A stretch of DNA of 64,000 nt from PLA3 sp964592235 (lineage in GTDB: Bacteria; Planctomycetota; Phycisphaerae; UBA1845; UTPLA1). The DNA is taken from positions 62,001-126,000 of the forward strand of contig CAZQCF010000004.1 of NCBI GenBank assembly GCA_964592235.1, written 5' to 3'. The notes beneath the pieces are model-generated. The model did no database searches. It saw only the letters and a program-made list of their open reading frames with translations, and was not told where the DNA came from. The stretch's first letter is position 1. The number at the start of each line of letters is the position of its first letter. Below, in pieces: positions 25,718-34,498 of this stretch. The translations under genes and the position numbers were made by a program.

Positions 25718-26394
25718 CCCGCGGTGCTGCACGAATGACCGCCGATCCCACCGATCCCGCTGAATCGCGAACTCCAACGTCATCGACACGCTTGCATCGC
25801 GGACTACTGGTTTCGTTTCTGATCGTGTTCGCCTGGTCAGCCGTTGGGCCGCACGACCGATTCACGTGGATGCTGGAGGTCGCGCCGGCCGTGGCGGCGG
25901 CCGTTCTTCTTGTCGCCACGTTTCGACGCTTCGAGTTCACCACGCTCGCCTACATCTGCATCTGGCTGCACGCGATGATTCTGCTGGTCGGCGGGCACTA
26001 CACCTACGCCGAGGTGCCGCTCTTCAACTGGCTGCGCGACGCGATGGAGGGGTCGCGCAACCATTACGATCGCGTCGGCCACTTCGCGCAAGGTTTTTTC
26101 CCAGCGATCATCGCGCGCGAAGTCCTCGTGCGCTGCTCGCCGCTGCGCCCGGGCAGGTGGCTGGCGTTTCTGGTGACGTGCGTGTGCCTGGCAATCAGCG
26201 CCGCGTATGAGCTTTTTGAGTGGTGGACGGCACTGGCGACCGGCGAGGCCGCCGATGCGTTTCTGGGTACGCAGGGCGATGTCTGGGACACGCAGTGGGA
26301 CATGGCGCTGGCCCTCGCCGGCGCGGTGATGGCGCTGGCGACGCTGTCACGCCTTCACGATCGACAGTTAGGCGCCACCCGGCCGCACGATTAA
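25714..26394 (+). CDS. YjdF-like DUF2238 membrane protein
   Basis: A 226-residue protein with about five or six membrane segments. The conserved block of the DUF2238 (YjdF) family is visible: WLHAMILLVGGHYTYAEVPL, RNHYDRVGHFAQGFFPAI, SAAYELFEWW and GTQGDVWDTQWDMALAL, rich in Asp/His/Glu facing the membrane. Its biochemical role is unknown. It starts at ATG 25714, overlapping the rimO stop, so it is translationally coupled; ATG 25735 is also possible. Its 3' end overlaps the stop of the convergent M16 protease by four bases. Confidence 0.85.
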   Translation: MTRGAARMTADPTDPAESRTPTSSTRLHRGLLVSFLIVFAWSAVGPHDRFTWMLEVAPAVAAAVLLVATFRRFEFTTLAYICIWLHAMILLVGGHYTYAEVPLFNWLRDAMEGSRNHYDRVGHFAQGFFPAIIAREVLVRCSPLRPGRWLAFLVTCVCLAISAAYELFEWWTALATGEAADAFLGTQGDVWDTQWDMALALAGAVMALATLSRLHDRQLGATRPHD

Positions 26395-29267
26395 CCCTCG
26401 GTAGCCGCGGGCTTTTTCTTCGCCGCATCGCCCTTCTCCCCCGCACCGCCCTTCAGCGACTCGGGCGTCACCACGATTCGAATCATCCGCTCGTCGGTCA
26501 TGTATTTCGCGGCGGTCGTCTGAAGGTCCTTCGCGGTAAACGTTTCGAAGACGCGGGGCAGATCGCGCAGCTCCGCCAGCTCGTGCTTGCGATAGACCAT
26601 GTCGCCGAGCTGGTTGTGCCACCATGACGGCTCCTTCATGGTCGTTTCCAGTCGCGTGGCGGTCTGCTTCTTCGCGGTCGCCAGCTCCTCGGGCGTCGGG
26701 CCATCCTTCGCGAAGGCGCGCATCATCTCAATGACCGTGTCGGCGAGCTTCGCGCCGTTCTGCGGATCGGTCGGGGCCATGGCGATGATCATGCCCGTGT
26801 CGGGAATGACCTGCGCCGCCTGGCTGCTGCACCCGATGCTGTAGACCAGTTGCTCCTCCTCGCGGATGCGCTTCACCATTCGGTCGGAGAGAATCCGCGA
26901 CACCAGTTGAAGCTTGCGCCGGTCGGCCACGTTCGCATCGTCGCAACCGAGGAAGCCGCCCAGCGCCGTCGCCTTGGGCGTCACGCTCTCAAACACCGCG
27001 TCGGCCTTGTACGGGCCGCTGCCTCGCTCGATCTTGCGGAGCGTGTCGAGGCAGTCGAAGCCCGCGGACCGCTGCGGCAGCGCGCCGAGATACTTCGCGC
27101 AGAGCGCCAGCGCCGCATCGGCCTGAATCTCGCCCACGACCGCCACTTCCATCGGGCGCGTCGCCACAATGCGCTGGAACCATTTCAGACCGGTGTCCGG
27201 CTTCATCTTTTCGACCTGCTCGGCGGTCAGCGGCGTGAATCGCACGTCGCCCCCGTACACCGTGCGGGCCATGGATTTCATCATGTGTCCCTGCGGCGTC
27301 TTTTCCATCTGCTCGATCTGCCGCAGGCGCGACATGTACCAGTTGTCGAACGCCGCCTGCTCCAGCTTCGCGTCGGTAAGCAGCGCATACGCCAACTGGA
27401 AGCCCGTCTCCAGATCCGCCGGCGAGCCGGTGATCGAAATCGTCAGCATGTCCGACCCGACCCCGCCGCGCACGCTGACGTTCTTGCCCGTCAGGATGTC
27501 GGCGATCTGCGTGGACGACAGCCGACTCGTTGCCGGCCGGTTCAGGATGATGCTCGCCACGTCGCTCGCGCCGCGGTTCTCCGCGGTCTCTTCGATCGAG
27601 CCGCCGGGCATGGTGATGCTGACGAGCACCGAGTCCTTCTTGTAATCCATGAACCGGTGATGGACGATCACGCCATTGGACAGCTTGGCGGTGGTGATCT
27701 CCAGTTCGGCGTCGACGCGCTTCTCCGCCACGTCTCCGCCGGCCGGCAACTTCGCCAGTAACTGCTCATTCCCCGCCGACTTCGTGGGCGGCTCGACCTT
27801 GCGCGACCACGCCTCGGCCGCCGCCGCCAGTACATCCTTCTCGCTCGGCAGCGCCTCGCCCTCTTTCGGCTCCGGCATCATCAGGCTGTACGTGTAGTTC
27901 TTTGTCTTGTAGTTCTCCGAGAAGACAGCGTGTACTTCATCGGCCGACACATCCTTCAGAATCCGCTCCAGCAACTCCAGGTGCTGCGCGGCCGAGAGGA
28001 TCGGCTCATCCTGGCCCACCGCGCTGCTGAATCGGTTGACAAGTGCCGAGGCGCTCAAGGTTTTCTCCGTCTGAACGGCCCGCTTCGCGCTGGCCAGCAA
28101 TTCCTTCTGCGCCAACTCAAGCTCCCCCTCGGTGAACCCGTGCTCGCAGGCACGCTGTATCTCAACGATGACCTGCTCCAGCATGGCATTCCAGTCAGCC
28201 GGCTCGCCCATGGCCAGAACACGCGGCGTGATCGCATCGTGCTCCATGCTGCCCACGCTGACGCCGGCCCCGCGGAACTTCGCCGTCCCCGCGTTGACCA
28301 TCTCGCGCAAGCGGCGGCTGACGATCCACGTGCCCATGTTCTCAATCTCGTTGAAGCGATACTCGGCGAACGTCGTCATCGGCTTGCGGCCGGGGCGGAT
28401 GCCCAGCATCTGCACCTGGGCCATGACCTGCTCCGGATCGCTCAAGACGAATGCGCGGGGCTTGTCGGGCGGATTCCTGCCCGGCTCAATGCCCGTTGTG
28501 CCCGGCTTGCGCGCCGGACCGCGCGGCGCCAGATCACCAAGATGCTTCTTCGCGGCCTTCTCCATGTCGGCCGGTTCGATGTCGCCGACGACGATCAGAG
28601 TCAGATTCTCGGGGCGATACCAGGTGTTCCAGTAATCGACGAACTCGGAGCGGGGGAAGGCGGCGATCTGCGCCTCGTCGCCGATGACGTCGTGCCGCGA
28701 CACCTTCATGTCGGGAAACACGAGGCGACGCCATTGTTTCTGCAAGCGCTCCTGGGCGCTCTTGCGGGCGCGCGACTCTTCCAGAATGACCTTGCGCTCT
28801 TTGTCGATCTCGTCGGCATCGAGCAGCAACCCGCCGGCGTAATCGGCGAAGATCGTCAGGGCATCGGCGACCGTCTCGGGCTTGTTGTCCGGCATGTTGA
28901 GCTTGTAGACCGTCTCATGCTGATTGGTGTGCGCGTTGGTGTCGGCGCCGAACTGCATGCCGAGCTTGTTCAGGTGAGGCACGAGCGTGCCGGGCGGGTA
29001 ATGCTTCGAGCCGTTGAAGGCGAGATGCTCCAGGAAGTGCGCGAGGCCGTTCTGCTTGTCGGTCTCATTCAGCGCGCCGGTCTTGATATGCAGGTAGAGC
29101 GTGACGCGCCCGGGCGGGTTCTGGTTCCTGCGAACGATGTAACGCACGCCGTTGTCGAGCTTCCCGTAGGTGTTGTTCGGATCGCGCGGCAGCGGCTCGG
29201 CCGATGCGACCGCGGGCAGCCAGACACCCACCGCCAGGAAAGCAACGAATAATCGCCGAATCAACAT
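26391..29267 (-). CDS. Exported M16 family zinc metallopeptidase
   Basis: A 958-residue secreted protease of the pitrilysin family. Signal peptide MLIRRLFVAFLAVGVWLPAV, cleavage near ASAEP. The inverted zinc motif HxxEH is HFLEH at 77-81 with the third ligand expected at Glu157 in DKERKVILEE. Four M16 domains can be traced; the catalytic half is N-terminal and the second half (from about 520, TTAKLSNGVIVHHRF) is inactive with EEQLVYSIGCSSQA near the end. This is the usual two-half 'PqqL-like' layout of periplasmic insulinase-type enzymes. Start: ATG 29267 with AGGAG six bases upstream. The C-terminal tail is Lys/Ala-rich. Confidence 0.93.
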   Translation of the reverse strand: MLIRRLFVAFLAVGVWLPAVASAEPLPRDPNNTYGKLDNGVRYIVRRNQNPPGRVTLYLHIKTGALNETDKQNGLAHFLEHLAFNGSKHYPPGTLVPHLNKLGMQFGADTNAHTNQHETVYKLNMPDNKPETVADALTIFADYAGGLLLDADEIDKERKVILEESRARKSAQERLQKQWRRLVFPDMKVSRHDVIGDEAQIAAFPRSEFVDYWNTWYRPENLTLIVVGDIEPADMEKAAKKHLGDLAPRGPARKPGTTGIEPGRNPPDKPRAFVLSDPEQVMAQVQMLGIRPGRKPMTTFAEYRFNEIENMGTWIVSRRLREMVNAGTAKFRGAGVSVGSMEHDAITPRVLAMGEPADWNAMLEQVIVEIQRACEHGFTEGELELAQKELLASAKRAVQTEKTLSASALVNRFSSAVGQDEPILSAAQHLELLERILKDVSADEVHAVFSENYKTKNYTYSLMMPEPKEGEALPSEKDVLAAAAEAWSRKVEPPTKSAGNEQLLAKLPAGGDVAEKRVDAELEITTAKLSNGVIVHHRFMDYKKDSVLVSITMPGGSIEETAENRGASDVASIILNRPATSRLSSTQIADILTGKNVSVRGGVGSDMLTISITGSPADLETGFQLAYALLTDAKLEQAAFDNWYMSRLRQIEQMEKTPQGHMMKSMARTVYGGDVRFTPLTAEQVEKMKPDTGLKWFQRIVATRPMEVAVVGEIQADAALALCAKYLGALPQRSAGFDCLDTLRKIERGSGPYKADAVFESVTPKATALGGFLGCDDANVADRRKLQLVSRILSDRMVKRIREEEQLVYSIGCSSQAAQVIPDTGMIIAMAPTDPQNGAKLADTVIEMMRAFAKDGPTPEELATAKKQTATRLETTMKEPSWWHNQLGDMVYRKHELAELRDLPRVFETFTAKDLQTTAAKYMTDERMIRIVVTPESLKGGAGEKGDAAKKKPAATEG

Positions 29268-29344
29268 GAAAAGCTCCTTGCGTCGAGGAAGAACCTTCGG
29301 ATCCGCTCGCCCAGATCGCTTCGATATTCTAATACCGGTTACAA

Positions 29345-29610
29345 AACTCCTCTCCCCCTGGGGGAGAGGTCGGGTGAGAGGGAGAAGCGGCCAAAGCGAA
29401 ACGATTCACCCTCACCCCCAACCCTCTCCCTGGAAGGGAGAGGGGGTTTTGAATCAGCTTGTAGATGCGATCCCGAATCTGCCACCCCCGCGAAAACGGG
29501 GGTCCGCATTGATCGAATCATCACCGGATCCCCTCCTTCGCGGGAGTAACGAAGCCGCTGAGGGTGCGTCGAGTCGAGGATCCGCCGTGGCCAAGACACA
29601 CCCTACGGCT
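29345..29610. repeat. Repeat-dense spacer with three palindromes of different families
   Basis: The spacer between the ABC permease stop and the M16 start holds three hairpins: CCTCTCCCC...GGGGAGAGG (29349-29369), CCCTCTCCC...GGGAGAGGG (29422-29444) and ACCCCCG...CGGGGGT (29484-29503). The first two are separated by CACCCTCACCCCCAACC, the common 'CTCTCCC' intergenic repeat. The third is followed by sequence like the 'TTCGCGGGAGTAACGA' repeat. No gene is supported here. Confidence 0.8.
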
Positions 29611-29669
29611 GCGGCGAGCGCAATAACCGAGTTCCAGATCATTCGATTGCTTGCGCAATCGGCACGTTG

Positions 29670-30815
29670 TCAATCCAATTGCTTGCGGAATCGCGCGACG
29701 CTGATCGCGAAGATGACCACGCAGCAGGCCGACAGCCCGGTGATGGCGGGAAGCAGGTCCGACGCGAACGCCGCACGGAGGATGACGCCGCGAAGAATCT
29801 CAATGAAATACGTGACCGGCAGCACAAACCCGGCGAGGTACAGCGGCAGCGGCATCTCCTGTCGCGGGAACATGAACCCCGAGAGCAGCACCGACGGCAG
29901 CATGACGAGAAACGACCATTGCATCGCCTGCAACTGCGTCCGCGCGATCGTGGAGATCATCAGCCCCAGGGCGAGCGCCGTCACGATGAACAGGCTCGAC
30001 AGCGCGAGCAACAGCCACAGACTCCCGTTGATCGGCACGCCGAAGAGCGTCGTCATCAGAACCAGCACGATGAGCAGCTCGCCAAACGCCATGAGCGCAT
30101 AGGGCACGAGCTTGCCGAAGAGCAGCCCCAGCCGGCCGACCGGCGTCACGAACAACTGTTCGAGCGTGCCATGCTCGCGCTCCTTCACGATGGAGAAACT
30201 TGTCAAAAACACGAGCACCAGTTGCAGGATGATGGCGATCAGACCCGGCACAAAGAAATGCGAACTCTCCAGATCAGGGTTGAAGAGCATCCGCGGGCGG
30301 GCCTCGATCGGCAGGGCGACACGCCCCGTCTCATCGCGCGCGGGGCCGACTTGCAGTGATTCGCCGACGAGCCGCGCCCGCCCCAGCGCAAGCTGCCCCA
30401 CGATCAGATTCGCCGCGTTCATGGCGGTCGTCGCGACCTGCGAGTCGCTGCCGTCGATCAGGAATTGAACGTGCGCCTGCTCGGCGCGCAGCAGTCGGGC
30501 CGAGTAGTCCGACGGGATAATGACTACCGCCTTCGCACTTCCGCCGGCCAGCGCATGCCGCCATGCCTCGCTGCTCGTCACGCGCTGGGCCACGCGAAAC
30601 GTGCGCGAGGTCTCCAGCGCCTCCACGAGCCGGCGACTGTCCTGTGAACCGTCGAGGTCGTGCACCGCGAGCGGGATATTCTCAATGGTTGTCTCAATCG
30701 CGTACCCGAAGATCGTCAGTTGCAAGGCAGGCACGATGAACGTGAAGAAGATCGTCGAGCGGTCGCGCCGGATGTGCGCGAACTCCTTGGACAGGATAGC
30801 GCGAAAGCCTTTCAT
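29670..30815 (-). CDS. ABC-2 type transporter permease
   Basis: A 381-residue ABC-2 permease. It has an N-terminal membrane helix (about residues 20-40, TIFFTFIVPALQLTIFGYAI), a periplasmic domain of about 140 residues, and five C-terminal helices. The family block EREHGTLEQLFVTPVGRLGLLFGK is clear. It resembles the YbhR/YhhJ permeases that pair with an HlyD-type periplasmic adaptor. Its start overlaps the ATPase stop (ATGA), and it is the last gene of the three-gene operon. It probably exports drugs, lipids or a polymer; the substrate is not evident. Confidence 0.92.
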   Translation of the reverse strand: MKGFRAILSKEFAHIRRDRSTIFFTFIVPALQLTIFGYAIETTIENIPLAVHDLDGSQDSRRLVEALETSRTFRVAQRVTSSEAWRHALAGGSAKAVVIIPSDYSARLLRAEQAHVQFLIDGSDSQVATTAMNAANLIVGQLALGRARLVGESLQVGPARDETGRVALPIEARPRMLFNPDLESSHFFVPGLIAIILQLVLVFLTSFSIVKEREHGTLEQLFVTPVGRLGLLFGKLVPYALMAFGELLIVLVLMTTLFGVPINGSLWLLLALSSLFIVTALALGLMISTIARTQLQAMQWSFLVMLPSVLLSGFMFPRQEMPLPLYLAGFVLPVTYFIEILRGVILRAAFASDLLPAITGLSACCVVIFAISVARFRKQLD

Positions 30816-31771
30816 GCCGCGTCAACCGTTCCCCGCGACTCCCGCGCGCGGCTAAGCGTGACAAACACGTCCTCCAGCGTGGCGCCGGTCGGCACGATCG
30901 TCGCGCCGGATTCGTCGGGAGCGAGCTGCTTCAACAAGTCAGTCGGCGCGATCGTCGACTCCGCCAGGACATGCAGCATGTCGCCAAACATCGTCGCATC
31001 GCGCACCGGAGCCAGTCTGCGCGCCGCCGCCAGCGCCTCGGTCGGTCGCCGGCATTGCACCAAGTACCGCGTCGTGCCCGGCGGCGTCACGTCGGGCAGC
31101 GCCTTGAGTTCCGCAGGCCGCCCCAGCGCGATCAGCCGCGACGCGAGGACATACCCGACGCGCGTGCAGCGTTCCGCTTCGTCCATGTAATGCGTCGTTA
31201 CGAACATCGTCACGCCGCGATGCGACAACTCAAACAGCAAGTCCCACAACTCGCGTCGCGCGACCGGGTCGATCCCCGCGGTCGGCTCGTCGAGGAACAG
31301 CAGCTCCGGCTCGTGAATCATCGCGCACGCCAGCCCCAGCCGCTGCTTCCACCCGCCCGACAACTGCCCCGCGAGCCGGTGCATGTACGGCCCCAGCCCC
31401 GCCAGGTCAATCACCGCCTGCTCGCGCTCGCGCATGCGATCGCCCGTCAAGCCATAAATACCGCCGTAGAATTCGAGGTTTTCCTTCACGGAGAGGTCGG
31501 CATACAGGCTGAACTTCTGCGACATGTAGCCGATGCGCGGCTTCACATCCTCCGGATTGCGGCCGATGTCGATCCCGAGCACCGTCCCACTGCCGCCGCT
31601 GGGCCGCAGGACGCCGCACAACATGCGGATCAGCGTGGACTTCCCTGCGCCGTTCGGCCCCAGCAGCCCGAACACATCGGCCCGATTCACCGTCAGGCTC
31701 AATTCGCGCACGGCGTAGAACGCGCCAAAGCAGCGCGAGAGACCCTCGGTGCGAATCACCGGATCGCTCAT
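30812..31771 (-). CDS. ABC transporter ATP-binding protein
   Basis: A 319-residue ABC ATPase. Walker A is LLGPNGAGKSTLIRML, the signature is LSGGWKQRLGLACAM, Walker B is LLFLDEPTAGIDPVARR, and the H-loop is TTHYMDEAERC. The signature has W in place of the usual Q at LSGGW, as in related YbhF/YhiH halves. The C-terminal 80 residues are the extension common in ABC-2 exporters. It is translationally coupled to both neighbours (ATGA overlaps), forming an HlyD-ATPase-permease exporter. Confidence 0.94.
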   Translation of the reverse strand: MSDPVIRTEGLSRCFGAFYAVRELSLTVNRADVFGLLGPNGAGKSTLIRMLCGVLRPSGGSGTVLGIDIGRNPEDVKPRIGYMSQKFSLYADLSVKENLEFYGGIYGLTGDRMREREQAVIDLAGLGPYMHRLAGQLSGGWKQRLGLACAMIHEPELLFLDEPTAGIDPVARRELWDLLFELSHRGVTMFVTTHYMDEAERCTRVGYVLASRLIALGRPAELKALPDVTPPGTTRYLVQCRRPTEALAAARRLAPVRDATMFGDMLHVLAESTIAPTDLLKQLAPDESGATIVPTGATLEDVFVTLSRARESRGTVDAA

Positions 31772-32907
31772 GGTCGCGCTTTCTCCGCGAGCAGGACATC
31801 GGCCGACATGCCCACGCGCAGGCGCTCGCCACCCTGTTCAATCGCCACCTTGATGCGAAAAACCTGCTTGCTGCGCTCTTCGGGCGTCTGTACGTTGCGC
31901 GGCGTGAACTCGCCCTCGCGCGAAATGAACACGACTCGGCCCATCACGTCGCCGCCGCCCGTTGACGCCACCCGCACCGGCACGCGATCGCCCAGCGCGA
32001 TCTCTCCCAGGCGCCCCTCCGGCACATACGCCCGCACCCACAGCCGCGACAAGTCCAGCAGCGAGATGCTCGGCTGATTGGGCGATACCAGCTCGCCCGG
32101 CTGCAAGTCGAACGCCTCCACCACGCACTGACACGGTGACGACACCACCAGCTCCGCAAGTTGCTTGTCAATCGCGTGGACGTGCGCCGCCGCAGCATCG
32201 GCCTGCGCCGCCGCCCGCGCGATGTCTTCCGCTCGGCTGCCGCTCTCCAGCAACTTCAGATTCTCCGCCGCCTCCAGCAGCGCCGCTCGCGCCGCCACCA
32301 AGTCCTCCTTGCGCGTTCCCTCCTCCAGCAGAGACAGTCTTTGCTCCGCGGCCGACAGCTCGCCCTGCGCCGTCTTCAACAGTCTCACCGCTTCGTCGTA
32401 TTCGCGCGGCGCCGCCACCTGCTGCTGCTCGACCAGGCGCGCCAGCCTCGCGTGCTCCTTCTCCGCGAATTCGAACGACGCGCGCGCGACGTTTAATTCC
32501 TGACGCGCCGCCTCGATGTCCTGCTTGCGAGGCCCGGCCGACAGCTTCGCCAGTTCCGCCGCGATCTGATCGCGCTTGGCGCGGGCAATCTCGATTTCCT
32601 CCGCGCGGAATCCTTTCTTGAGCCGATCGTGCTCCGCCTGCGCCGCCGCCAGGGCCGAATGCGCCTCGGCCAACCGCTCGCGAAGATCAAACGGGTCAAT
32701 GGTGTAAAGCGGCTGCCCTGGCGCGACCGACTGCCCCTCGGCCGCTTTCACCTCTGCCACACGGCCCCCCACCCGCGAGCCGACGCGAATCTCGTCGGCC
32801 TCGACGAAGCCCGACACGACAAGCGGCGGCACGCGACTCTGCTGCCAGACGAGGAATCCGATCAAGCCGGCGGCGGCGAGCATGAGCACGATCAGGACGG
32901 GGCGCAT
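31768..32907 (-). CDS. HlyD-family periplasmic adaptor subunit
   Basis: A 379-residue membrane-fusion protein. The membrane anchor is MRPVLIVLMLAAAGLIGFLV. A biotinyl-lipoyl half follows (VSGFVEADEIRVGSRVGGRV and VAPGQPLYTIDPFDL), then a long Ala/Glu-rich coiled coil (about 85-220) containing repeats RAEEIEIARAK and RKEDLVAARAAL, then the lipoyl return LVVSSPCQCVVEAFDLQPG and a beta-barrel end. Start: ATG 32907 with GGGAGGG upstream; a frame from 32943 adds 12 unlikely residues. It is the first gene of the exporter operon and likely spans the periplasm to an outer-membrane channel. Confidence 0.93.
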   Translation of the reverse strand: MRPVLIVLMLAAAGLIGFLVWQQSRVPPLVVSGFVEADEIRVGSRVGGRVAEVKAAEGQSVAPGQPLYTIDPFDLRERLAEAHSALAAAQAEHDRLKKGFRAEEIEIARAKRDQIAAELAKLSAGPRKQDIEAARQELNVARASFEFAEKEHARLARLVEQQQVAAPREYDEAVRLLKTAQGELSAAEQRLSLLEEGTRKEDLVAARAALLEAAENLKLLESGSRAEDIARAAAQADAAAAHVHAIDKQLAELVVSSPCQCVVEAFDLQPGELVSPNQPSISLLDLSRLWVRAYVPEGRLGEIALGDRVPVRVASTGGGDVMGRVVFISREGEFTPRNVQTPEERSKQVFRIKVAIEQGGERLRVGMSADVLLAEKARP

Positions 32908-33143
32908 AAAGCCCTCCCGGGGGGCAGGTTGCGGCGGCGACACGCGAACCAGCGTATGTTCGCGCGGTGAACCTCTCGAATCAATACATCGAAATGGCCG
33001 GTCAGATTGATCGCCCGATGGTCACGATTCCCGCAAGCCCGCGGGCGCCATTCCGTTGAAATATCCGTCAGAGGTGGTCCAATACGACTCGATAGATTCG
33101 CCGCTCGGCGATCCACAGGCCCTCTTGCGCAAGGAATGACGCC

Positions 33144-34019
33144 ATGAATTCAGCTCTCGCTTCGATCCGCAGCCAATCCCTCCGCCGGGCGGCGCTCGTT
33201 TCAACGGCCTTTGCATTCTGCTTGCTTGCCCCACTCGGTTGCAACATGGGCTCCGTCGTCTGGGTCGAGAACACCGAAGACATGCAGATCGACGCGGCCG
33301 GGCTTAAGAAGCTCGCGGTCAAGACCCACAACGGCTCGGTCAATTACACCGCCGGCGCGGGCGGCGCGAGTACTATCCAGGTGAAGGTCACCAGGAAGGC
33401 TGGCGGCCTGACCCAGGCCGACGCCGAAGAGGCCCTGGCCAATCTCGAAGTGTTCAATGAGGCCGATGGCGCTGACGGGCGCGTGATCAATCACCGCTGG
33501 AAGGGGATCCGCAAGTCAAACTGGAACACCCAGGTCAGCTACGAGATCAAAGGGCCGGAGAACCTCGCGCTGAACGTCGAGTCGCACAACGGCGCGACCA
33601 CGGTGCGCGGGCTGAAATCCGATCTGCGCGTCACCTGCCACAACGGGCGGATCGACACCGAGTCCACCGGCCCCTCGGCGCACGTCGAGTCGCACAATGG
33701 CGCGATCAACGTCGTCTATCAAGGCCCGAGCATTCACGCGACGACGCACAATGGACAAGTGACGGTGGACCTGTCGCGCTGCGCGGTGATCGGCGGCGAA
33801 ATCGGCGCCCACAACGGGCAAGTCGTCGTCCGCGTCGGCGATCAGACCAGCGCCAACCTCGCCTGTCAGACCCACAACGGCAGCGTCTCCGTGGATATCG
33901 CCGCAGGGTGGAAGGTTTCGCACGCCTCGCGCACGCGCCTCGCGGGAGTCCTGGGCAACGGCGGCCAGCCGCTCAACGTCACGACGCACAACGGGCAGGT
34001 AAAGATCCAGGCGAATTAA
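33144..34019 (+). CDS. Lipoprotein with regularly spaced HNG repeats (DUF4097-like)
   Basis: A 291-residue predicted lipoprotein (lipobox APLGC, Cys33). From residue 50 on, a short motif recurs: THNGSV, SHNGAT, CHNGRI, SHNGAI, THNGQV, AHNGQV, THNGSV and THNGQV. Between copies lie 14-25 residues of alternating hydrophobic strands. This matches the 'putative adhesin' beta-helix fold of DUF4097, in which each rung ends in an Asn-Gly turn. The invariant His is unusual and could bind a metal. The gene is flanked by the divergent exporter operon and a structured 3' end at 34019-34073. Function unknown. Confidence 0.82.
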   Translation: MNSALASIRSQSLRRAALVSTAFAFCLLAPLGCNMGSVVWVENTEDMQIDAAGLKKLAVKTHNGSVNYTAGAGGASTIQVKVTRKAGGLTQADAEEALANLEVFNEADGADGRVINHRWKGIRKSNWNTQVSYEIKGPENLALNVESHNGATTVRGLKSDLRVTCHNGRIDTESTGPSAHVESHNGAINVVYQGPSIHATTHNGQVTVDLSRCAVIGGEIGAHNGQVVVRVGDQTSANLACQTHNGSVSVDIAAGWKVSHASRTRLAGVLGNGGQPLNVTTHNGQVKIQAN

Positions 34020-34073
34020 CACGGGGAGCGGAATTCGCGTCAAAGCGAATCCGCATCGAGCAGCGCCCCGTGT
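34019..34073 (+). terminator. Structured 3' end of the HNG-repeat lipoprotein gene
   Basis: An outer 8-bp stem (ACACGGGG 34019-34026, CCCCGTGT 34066-34073) encloses an inner 10-bp stem (GCGGAATTCGC 34028-34038, GCGAATCCGC 34045-34054, one bulged T). It starts at the stop codon. No T tract follows, so it may be an RNA-stability element or a Rho-type end. Confidence 0.5.
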
Positions 34074-34133
34074 CGCAGAGCGGGCTACGGATGCGTTTCA
34101 GTTGGCAGGCGCGAAAGTATCGCCTTCAGTGTT

Positions 34134-34253
34134 TCATCCGCCGTCGCAATGGCTTCGCAGGTCCTGATCCCAGACCGTGACGGCATCGTGACCGGACTGT
34201 CGCAACAGCTCCGCCACTTCAGGATGAATATTCTCATCCGTTTTGAATTGCAT
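34134..34253 (-). pseudogene. Truncated DUF5615 PIN-like toxin
   Basis: Only 39 codons: MQFKTDENIHPEVAELLRQS then GHDAVTVWDQDLR, the typical N-terminus of DUF5615 PIN-like toxins (usually 110-120 residues), followed by SHCDGG and a stop. The C-terminal part with the catalytic 'T-x-D-x-DF' is missing. Another frame just downstream continues EAIATADETLKAILSRLP, so an internal deletion or frameshift is likely. It overlaps the DUF433 stop (ATGA), the usual order of this toxin-antitoxin pair. Confidence 0.65.
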
Positions 34254-34489
34254 CACGCGGCACCCGGCAACGGCACGATTCGCTCGCGTACCAGATCTGC
34301 CGCATACAACAGCGCTGCGTGAACATCGTCGGTCGTCACATGGTACGCATGGGCAATCGCATCGTGACTCTCATTGGCGGCGATGTTGTCCACAATAACG
34401 GACACCATCACCCGAGTGCCTTTGATGCACGCGCTACCGTGGCAGACGTTTGGATCAACCGAAATTCGTTCGCGCCAGTCCATGTTCAT
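34253..34489 (-). CDS. DUF433 family antitoxin
   Basis: A 78-residue protein with the DUF433 pattern: ISVDPNVCHGSACIKGTRV (the D-P-x-x-x-G-x-x-x-I-x-G-T-R core), an HTH-like helix pair and DVHAALLYAADLVRER. DUF433 proteins are small DNA-binding antitoxins usually followed by a DUF5615 PIN-like toxin. Here the toxin gene is broken, so the antitoxin stands as a remnant or orphan. The upstream end lies 9 bases from the hmgA stop, and it is read in the same direction. Confidence 0.85.
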   Translation of the reverse strand: MNMDWRERISVDPNVCHGSACIKGTRVMVSVIVDNIAANESHDAIAHAYHVTTDDVHAALLYAADLVRERIVPLPGAA

Positions 34490-34498
34490 GCCTCCATC

